The translations under genes and the position numbers were made by a program. From NCBI GenBank assembly GCA_034231615.1, contig CM067322.1, positions 60,048,745 through 60,112,744 on the forward strand: a stretch of 64,000 nt of DNA, in the 5' to 3' direction. The notes under the pieces were generated by a model. It was given only the letters and a program-made list of their open reading frames with translations. It did no database searches and was not told where the DNA came from. The DNA is from Meghimatium bilineatum. Its lineage: Eukaryota > Mollusca > Gastropoda > Stylommatophora > Philomycidae. This document shows positions 56,817-64,000 of the stretch, one piece after another (position 1 is the stretch's first letter; each line of letters starts with the position of its first letter).

Positions 56817-58830
56817 GCATTCTTATAGACATTTTTGTATTTGACCAGGAGTTTAAGAAGAGGATCTATCTAGCCATCCATTTATCTGTTTTTGTTTCGC
56901 TTTGTTCTGTTGTTTTGTATAGTTTTTGCTTTTTTTAATGTTCTATTTTGTTTGTTTAATTTAATGTGTTTTTGTTATGGTTTTTTTGTGTATGTGTTTT
57001 GTTTTTATGTTTTCTCCTTTTTTCTTTGTTTTTCCAAATATTTTTTTTTCTGGTTTGATTGTTTAAATATGTTTGTTCTGTTTTGGGTTTATGTTGTTTT
57101 GTTGTGTTTTCTTTTCTTTTTGTTATGCTATGTTATGTTTTGATTTTTTATTTGTTCTTTTCTATTTTGTTGTTCTTGTGTGTTGTTTCGTTTTATTTAT
57201 GGTATTCTGTTTTGTTATTTTATATCTTTATTGTTTTTTTAATTTAATTTTGTTTGTTATTTTATGTTATGTTTTTTTATTATTATTGTTTAGTTTTTGC
57301 ATCATTATATTTTTGTTGGTTTTATGTTTTGTGTGTTTTGCTGTGTTATTTTTATTTCTTTTCGTTTTTAGTTTGATTGTCGTTGATTTATTTTTTTTGC
57401 TGTTTTGTTCTTTTTTGGTTTGTTTTTTTAAATTTTTATTGAGTTATGTTGTGTTTTTCTTTTCTTTAATGTTGTGGTTTTTTTTCTTTGATGTTCGGTT
57501 TTTTTGTATTTTTTTATATTTTTGAATTGTTTTTATTTAAATTTTAATTTGGGTAGTTATTTTAAGTTAATTTATTTTTTTAATTTGTTGTTTTGTTTTC
57601 TTCATTATTGTTTTGTTTTTGTAGTATAATATTTTATTTTCTTTTGCTGTGTTTTGGTTTTCTTCATTTGCTTTTTTCTGTTTTGTTCTCTTGTTTATTT
57701 GATGTGCTATGTTTTGTTTTGTTCTTTTAGTTTATGTTGTTTAATTTTTGTTGCGTATTTGTTGTTTTCTTTGTTTTCTCAAAATTTGTTTGTTTTTTCT
57801 GCTTTGATTTTTTTTTAATGTTTGTTCTGATTTGCGTTTCTGTTTTATTTTTGTTGCGTTATGTTTTGCTGTGTTTTGCTATATTGTGTTTTGTTGTTTT
57901 CTTTGTTGTTTGTTTTTATGTTTTGTTGTTCTCTTCGTTTTATTTTGGGTATTTTGTTATTTTATATCTTTATTGTATTTTTGTTTTAATTATTTTTGTT
58001 ATTTTATGTTTTGTTTCTGTATTATATTTTGTTATGTTGTGTTTTTTTGTATTGCTGTTTTGTTTTCATTTTTTTCTGTTTTGTTTGTTTTTAATCTCTT
58101 GTATTTTTGATGTGCTATGTTTGTTAATATTTTTGTTTCTCTGCTATATTTTGTTTTGTTTTTGTTGCATTGTGTTGTTTTATTTTATTTTTGCTATGTT
58201 CTGTTTTGTTGATTTTTTCTTTGTTGTTTGTTTTCTGTTTTGTTCTTTTGTGTTGTTTCGTTTTGTTTTTGATATTTTTTGTATTTTTATATATTTTTTA
58301 AATTTAATTTGTATTATTTTATGTTTTCTTTATTATTGTTATGTTGTTTGTTTTTGTTTAACAATCCTTGGACACCGCAGCATTCTTGGTAGGCTGTAAC
58401 AATCTTTGAATCCTGCTGTATTTCTGATAGGTCGTATCGATGCTTGGATACAGTTGAATTAGATTGCCTCACTTCGAGGACTAAATATGCACCCATAAAT
58501 CTTCCTATCAGAACCATGACTCTGACCCAAACATAACCCTGACACAATACAAAACAAAACAAGAAAATAAAATAAATACAAAACATACCAAAAACAAAAC
58601 AAAATCAAAATAGAAAGAAAACACAACATACAAAACATAAATCAAAACACACAAAAATCAAACATAACAAAATAAATGAAAACAAATACACAACACAACA
58701 GAAAAAAACATAACAATACAAAAACTAAACAAACACAACAAAGAAAAACAGAACAAAATAAACGAAAAATCAACACAAAAAATCAAAAGTAAAATGAAAA
58801 CAAACCATACCAAAAACAAAATAAAAACAA
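56817..58830. repeat. Satellite monomer 9 (2014 bp), type x
   Basis: Core A lacks one CTATCTATC unit (CTAGCCATCCA). Shares with monomer 11 the short TTATTTTTGCTATGTTCTG form near 58185 and TTTTTTAAATTTAATTTG near 58300. Confidence 0.9.
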
Positions 58831-60857
58831 GCATTCTTGTAGACATTTTTGTATTTGACCAGGAGTTTAAGAAGAGGATCTATCTAGCTATCTATCCATC
58901 CATTTATCTGTTTTTGTTTCGCTTTGTTCTGTTGTTTTGTATAGTTTTTGCTTTTTTTAATGTTCTATTTTGTTTGTTTAATTTAATGTGTTTTTGTTAT
59001 GGTTTTTTTGTGTATGTGTTTTGTTTTTATGTTTTCTCCTTTTTTCTTTGTTTTTCCAAATATTTTTTTTTCTGGTTTGATTGTTTAAATATGTTTGTTC
59101 TGTTTTGGGTTTATGTTGTTTTGTTGTGTTTTCTTTTCTTTTTGTTATGCTATGTTATGTTTAGATTTTTTATTTGTTCTTTTCTATTTTGTTGTTCTTG
59201 TGTGTTGTTTCGTTTTATTTATGGTATTCTGTTTTGTTATTTTATATCTTTATTGTTTTTTTAATTTAATTTTGTTTGTTATTTTATGTTATGTTTTTTT
59301 ATTATTATTGTTTAGTTTTTGCATCATTATATTTTTGTTGGTTTTATGTTTTGTGTGTTTTGCTGTGTTATTTTTATTTCTTTTCGTTTTTAGTTTGATT
59401 GTCGTTGATTTATTTTTTTTGCTGTTTTGTTCTTTTTTGGTTTGTTTTTTTAAATTTTTATTGAGTTATGTTGTGTTTTTCTTTTCTTTAATGTTGTGGT
59501 TTTTTTTCTTTGATGTTCGGTTTTTTTGTATTTTTTTATATTTTTGAATTGTTTTTATTTAAATTTTAATTTGGGTAGTTATTTTAAGTTAATTTATTTT
59601 TTTAATTTGTTGTTTTGTTTTCTTCATTATTGTTTTGTTTTTGTAGTATAATATTTTATTTTCTTTTGCTGTGTTTTGGTTTTCTTCATTTGCTTTTTTC
59701 TGTTTTGTTCTCTTGTTTATTTGATGTGCTATGTTTTGTTTTGTTCTTTTAGTTTATGTTGTTTAATTTTTGTTGCGTATTTGTTGTTTTCTTTGTTTTC
59801 TCAAAATTTGTTTGTTTTTTCTGCTTTGATTTTTTTTTAATGTTTGTTCTGATTTGCGTTTCTGTTTTATTTTTGTTGCGTTATGTTTTGCTGTGTTTTG
59901 CTATATTGTGTTTTGTTGTTTTCTTTGTTGTTTGTTTTTATGTTTTGTTGTTCTCTTCGTTTTATTTTGGGTATTTTGTTATTTTATATCTTTATTGTAT
60001 TTTTGTTTTAATTATTTTTGTTATTTTATGTTTTGTTTCTGTATTATATTTTGTTATGTTGTGTTTTTTTGTATTGCTGTTTTGTTTTCATTTTTTTCTG
60101 TTTTGTTTGTTTTTAATCTCTTGTATTTTTGATGTGCTATGTTTGTTAATATTTTTGTTTCTCTGCTATATTTTGTTTTGTTTTTGTTGCATTGTGTTGT
60201 TTTATTTTATTTTTGTTTTGCTATGTTCTGTTTTGTTGATTTTTTCTTTGTTGTTTGTTTTCTGTTTTGTTCTTTTGTGTTGTTTCGTTTTGTTTTTGAT
60301 ATTTTTTGTATTTTTATATATTTTTTTAATTTAATTTGTATTATTTTATGTTTTCTTTATTATTGTTATGTTGTTTGTTTTTGTTAAACAATCCTTGGAC
60401 ACCGCAGCATTCTTGGTAGGCTGTAACAATCTTTGAATCCTGCTGTATTTCTGATAGGTCGTATCGATGCTTGGATACAGTTGAATTAGATTGCCTCACT
60501 TCGAGGACTAAATATGCACCCATAAATCTTCCTATCAGAACCATGACTCTGACCCAAACATAACCCTGACACAATACAAAACAAAACAAGAAAATAAAAT
60601 AAATACAAAACATACCAAAAACAAAACAAAATCAAAATAGAAAGAAAACACAACATACAAAACATAAATCAAAACACACAAAAATCAAACATAACAAAAT
60701 AAATGAAAACAAATACACAACACAACAGAAAAAAACATAACAATACAAAAACTAAACAAACACAACAAAGAAAAACAGAACAAAATAAACGAAAAATCAA
60801 CACAAAAAAACAAAAGTAAAATGAAAACAAACCATACCAAAAACAAAATAAAAACAA
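58831..60857. repeat. Satellite monomer 10 (2027 bp), type y
   Basis: Has the longer TTTTTGTTTTGCTATG form near 60215 and TTTTTTTAATTTAATTTG near 60325. Private TTTAGATTTTTT change near 59160. Confidence 0.9.
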
Positions 60858-62879
60858 GCATTCTTGTAGACATTTTTGTATTTGACCAGGAGTTTAAGAA
60901 GAGGATCTATCTAGCTATCTATCCATCCATTTATCTGTTTTTGTTTCGCTTTGTTCTGTTGTTTTGTATAGTTTTTGCTTTTTTTAATGTTCTATTTTGT
61001 TTGTTTAATTTAATGTGTTTTTGTTATGGTTTTTTTGTGTATGTGTTTTGTTTTTATGTTTTCTCCTTTTTTCTTTGTTTTTCCAAATATTTTTTTTTCT
61101 GGTTTGATTGTTTAAATATGTTTGTTCTGTTTTGGGTTTATGTTGTTTTGTTGTGTTTTCTTTTCTTTTTGTTATGCTATGTTATGTTTTGATTTTTTAT
61201 TTGTTCTTTTCTATTTTGTTGTTCTTGTGTGTTGTTTCGTTTTATTTATGGTATTCTGTTTTGTTATTTTATATCTTTATTGTTTTTTTAATTTAATTTT
61301 GTTTGTTATTTTATGTTATGTTTTTTTATTATTATTGTTTAGTTTTTGCATCATTATATTTTTGTTGGTTTTATGTTTTGTGTGTTTTGCTGTGTTATTT
61401 TTATTTCTTTTCGTTTTTAGTTTGATTGTCGTTGATTTATTTTTTTTGCTGTTTTGTTCTTTTTTGGTTTGTTTTTTTAAATTTTTATTGAGTTATGTTG
61501 TGTTTTTCTTTTCTTTAATGTTGTGGTTTTTTTTCTTTGATGTTCGGTTTTTTTGTATTTTTTTATATTTTTGAATTGTTTTTATTTAAATTTTAATTTG
61601 GGTAGTTATTTTAAGTTAATTTATTTTTTTAATTTGTTGTTTTGTTTTCTTCATTATTGTTTTGTTTTTGTAGTATAATATTTTATTTTCTTTTGCTGTG
61701 TTTTGGTTTTCTTCATTTGCTTTTTTCTGTTTTGTTCTCTTGTTTATTTGATGTGCTATGTTTTGTTTTGTTCTTTTAGTTTATGTTGTTTAATTTTTGT
61801 TGCGTATTTGTTGTTTTCTTTGTTTTCTCAAAATTTGTTTGTTTTTTCTGCTTTGATTTTTTTTTAATGTTTGTTCTGATTTGCGTTTCTGTTTTATTTT
61901 TGTTGCGTTATGTTTTGCTGTGTTTTGCTATATTGTGTTTTGTTGTTTTCTTTGTTGTTTGTTTTTATGTTTTGTTGTTCTCTTCGTTTTATTTTGGGTA
62001 TTTTGTTATTTTATATCTTTATTGTATTTTTGTTTTAATTATTTTTGTTATTTTATGTTTTGTTTCTGTATTATATTTTGTTATGTTGTGTTTTTTTGTA
62101 TTGCTGTTTTGTTTTCATTTTTTTCTGTTTTGTTTGTTTTTAATCTCTTGTATTTTTGATGTGCTATGTTTGTTAATATTTTTGTTTCTCTGCTATATTT
62201 TGTTTTGTTTTTGTTGCATTGTGTTGTTTTATTTTATTTTTGCTATGTTCTGTTTTGTTGATTTTTTCTTTGTTGTTTGTTTTCTGTTTTGTTCTTTTGT
62301 GTTGTTTCGTTTTGTTTTTGATATTTTTTGTATTTTTATATATTTTTTAAATTTAATTTGTATTATTTTATGTTTTCTTTATTATTGTTATGTTGTTTGT
62401 TTTTGTTTAACAATCCTTGGACACCGCAGCATTCTTGGTAGGCTGTAACAATCTTTGAATCCTGCTGTATTTCTGATAGGTCGTATCGATGCTTGGATAC
62501 AGTTGAATTAGATTGCCTCACTTCGAGGACTAAATATGCACCCATAAATCTTCCTATCAGAACCATGACTCTGACCCAAACATAACCCTGACACAATACA
62601 AAACAAAACAAGAAAATAAAATAAATACAAAACATACCAAAAACAAAACAAAATCAAAATAGAAAGAAAACACAACATACAAAACATAAATCAAAACACA
62701 CAAAAATCAAACATAACAAAATAAATGAAAACAAATACACAACACAACAGAAAAAAACATAACAATACAAAAACTAAACAAACACAACAAAGAAAAACAG
62801 AACAAAATAAACGAAAAATCAACACAAAAAATCAAAAGTAAAATGAAAACAAACCATACCAAAAACAAAATAAAAACAA
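60858..62879. repeat. Satellite monomer 11 (2022 bp), type x
   Basis: Matches monomer 9 at both diagnostic indels. The stretch 61783-62448 translates identically to 57734-58399, exactly 4049 bases earlier. Confidence 0.9.
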
Positions 62880-64000
62880 GCATTCTTGTAGACATTTTTG
62901 TATTTGACCAGGAGTTTAAGAAGAGGATCTATCTAGCTATCTATCCATCCATTTATCTGTTTTTGTTTCGCTTTGTTCTGTTGTTTTGTATAGTTTTTGC
63001 TTTTTTTAATGTTCTATTTTGTTTGTTTAATTTAATGTGTTCTTGTTATGGTTTTTTTGTGTATGTGTTTTGTTTTTATGTTTTCTCCTTTTTTCTTTGT
63101 TTTTCCAAATATTTTTTTTTCTGGTTTGATTGTTTAAATATGTTTGTTCTGTTTTGGGTTTATGTTGTTTTGTTGTGTTTTCTTTTCTTTTTGTTATGCT
63201 ATGTTATGTTTTGATTTTTTATTTGTTCTTTTCTATTTTGTTGTTCTTGTGTGTTGTTTCGTTTTATTTATGGTATTCTGTTTTGTTATTTTATATCTTT
63301 ATTGTTTTTTTAATTTAATTTTGTTTGTTATTTTATGTTATGTTTTTTTATTATTATTGTTTAGTTTTTGCATCATTATATTTTTGTTGGTTTTATGTTT
63401 TGTGTGTTTTGCTGTGTTATTTTTATTTCTTTTCGTTTTTAGTTTGATTGTCGTTGATTTATTTTTTTTGCTGTTTTGTTCTTTTTTGGTTTGTTTTTTT
63501 AAATTTTTATTGAGTTATGTTGTGTTTTTCTTTTCTTTAATGTTGTGGTTTTTTTTCTTTGATGTTCGGTTTTTTTGTATTTTTTTATATTTTTGAATTG
63601 TTTTTATTTAAATTTTAATTTGGGTAGTTATTTTAAGTTAATTTATTTTTTTAATTTGTTGTTTTGTTTTCTTCATTATTGTTTTGTTTTTGTAGTATAA
63701 TATTTTATTTTCTTTTGCTGTGTTTTGGTTTTCTTCATTTGCTTTTTTCTGTTTTGTTCTCTTGTTTATTTGATGTGCTATGTTTTGTTTTGTTCTTTTA
63801 GTTTATGTTGTTTAATTTTTGTTGCGTATTTGTTGTTTTCTTTGTTTTCTCAAAATTTGTTTGTTTTTTCTGCTTTGATTTTTTTTTAATGTTTGTTCTG
63901 ATTTGCGTTTCTGTTTTATTTTTGTTGCGTTATGTTTTGCTGTGTTTTGCTATATTGTGTTTTGTTGTTTTCTTTGTTGTTTGTTTTTATGTTTTGTTGT
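62880..64000. repeat. Satellite monomer 12 (cut by window end)
   Basis: First 1121 bases only, almost identical to the same part of monomers 10 and 11. The array continues beyond the window. Confidence 0.9.

Larger units (their letters stand above)
37291..64000. repeat. Complex satellite array, 1.4-3.2 kb monomers (open at right edge)
   Basis: Each monomer has four parts: A-rich, C-over-G segment (about 330 bp); core A (about 80 bp, GCATTCTTGTAGACATTTTT, then GACCAGGAGTTTAAGAAGAG and CTAGCTATCTATCCATCC); T-rich, G-over-C segment (0.9-2.7 kb); core B (about 190 bp). Core A starts: 37571, 38976, 42203, 45349, 47476, 50663, 52764, 54774, 56817, 58831, 60858, 62880. Core B starts: 38453, 41687, 44851, 46971, 50156, 52266, 54303, 56339, 58360, 60387, 62409. 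Long open frames rich in Phe, Leu, Val, Cys and Tyr occur on both strands wherever the strand is T/G-rich. They shift frame between monomers and carry no domain, so I do not treat them as genes. No telomere repeat or transposase is seen. Confidence 0.93.

Noticed and set aside
38453..62600. Minus-strand frame across core B (RQSNSTVSKHRYDL and similar) conserved in all copies
   Set aside because: Conservation follows the DNA repeat itself. The frame runs into low-complexity sequence on both sides, and substitutions show no clear bias to synonymous sites by eye. Left as noncoding, though a dN/dS test would settle it.
37036..64000. Dozens of overlapping open frames of 60-281 codons rich in Phe, Leu, Val, Cys and Tyr, which look like membrane proteins
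   Set aside because: They arise because T/G-rich DNA lacks the A needed for stop codons. They shift frame with each indel between monomers, overlap each other in all frames on the T/G-rich strand, and hold no domain.
38976..64000. Plus-strand frame across core A (FDQEFKKRIYLAIYPS)
   Set aside because: Only about 25 residues of complex sequence between low-complexity arms; no family match recognised.
37291..64000. CRISPR array or bacterial operon
   Set aside because: Repeat units are kilobases long without regular spacers, and the window has spliced genes, LINEs and SINEs, so it is eukaryotic.

Overview
The window is animal nuclear DNA. It has one spliced gene with long introns, many decayed non-LTR retrotransposons, tRNA-derived SINEs, hAT and mariner relics, microsatellites, and a long satellite array. 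The retroelement types and the SINE resemble what I know from molluscs (cephalopods or sea slugs). This taxonomic placement is inferred, not shown.

Left part (1-31431). The only convincing protein-coding gene runs on the + strand from 3906 to 31431. Seven exons, all with GT-AG introns and compatible phases (0,1,0,1,0,2), join into a 254-residue NAD-type short-chain dehydrogenase of the 15-hydroxyprostaglandin dehydrogenase (HPGD) family. Its catalytic residues fall at the same residue numbers as in the human enzyme (Asn107, Ser138, Tyr151, Lys155), and Asp36 marks NAD preference. The substrate-contacting Gln148 position is Ile, and the usual Pro-Gly after strand 6 is Pro-Asp. The introns hold about ten reverse-transcriptase fragments in both orientations, two copies of one SINE, a mariner relic, a 1.2 kb hAT element with a perfect 8-bp target duplication, and several inverted repeats.

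Middle part (31432-37290). This stretch is intergenic. It contains CA and ACT microsatellites, two minisatellites, a tRNA-like repeat, and two LINE fragments. A 316-bp hAT-type MITE is nested in one of those LINEs.

Right part (37291-64000). A complex satellite array starts inside a LINE fragment and runs off the right edge. Each repeat has four parts: an A/C-rich segment, a conserved core A of about 80 bp, a long T/G-rich segment, and a conserved core B of about 190 bp. Twelve core A and eleven core B copies are present. Repeat lengths are irregular on the left (1.4, 3.2, 3.1, 2.1, 3.2, 2.1 kb) and settle to 2.01-2.04 kb on the right, where neighbours are almost identical and alternate copies share indels. 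The many long open frames here are a composition artefact: A-poor T/G-rich DNA has few stop codons. I do not call any of them a gene. This array is the most unusual object in the window.
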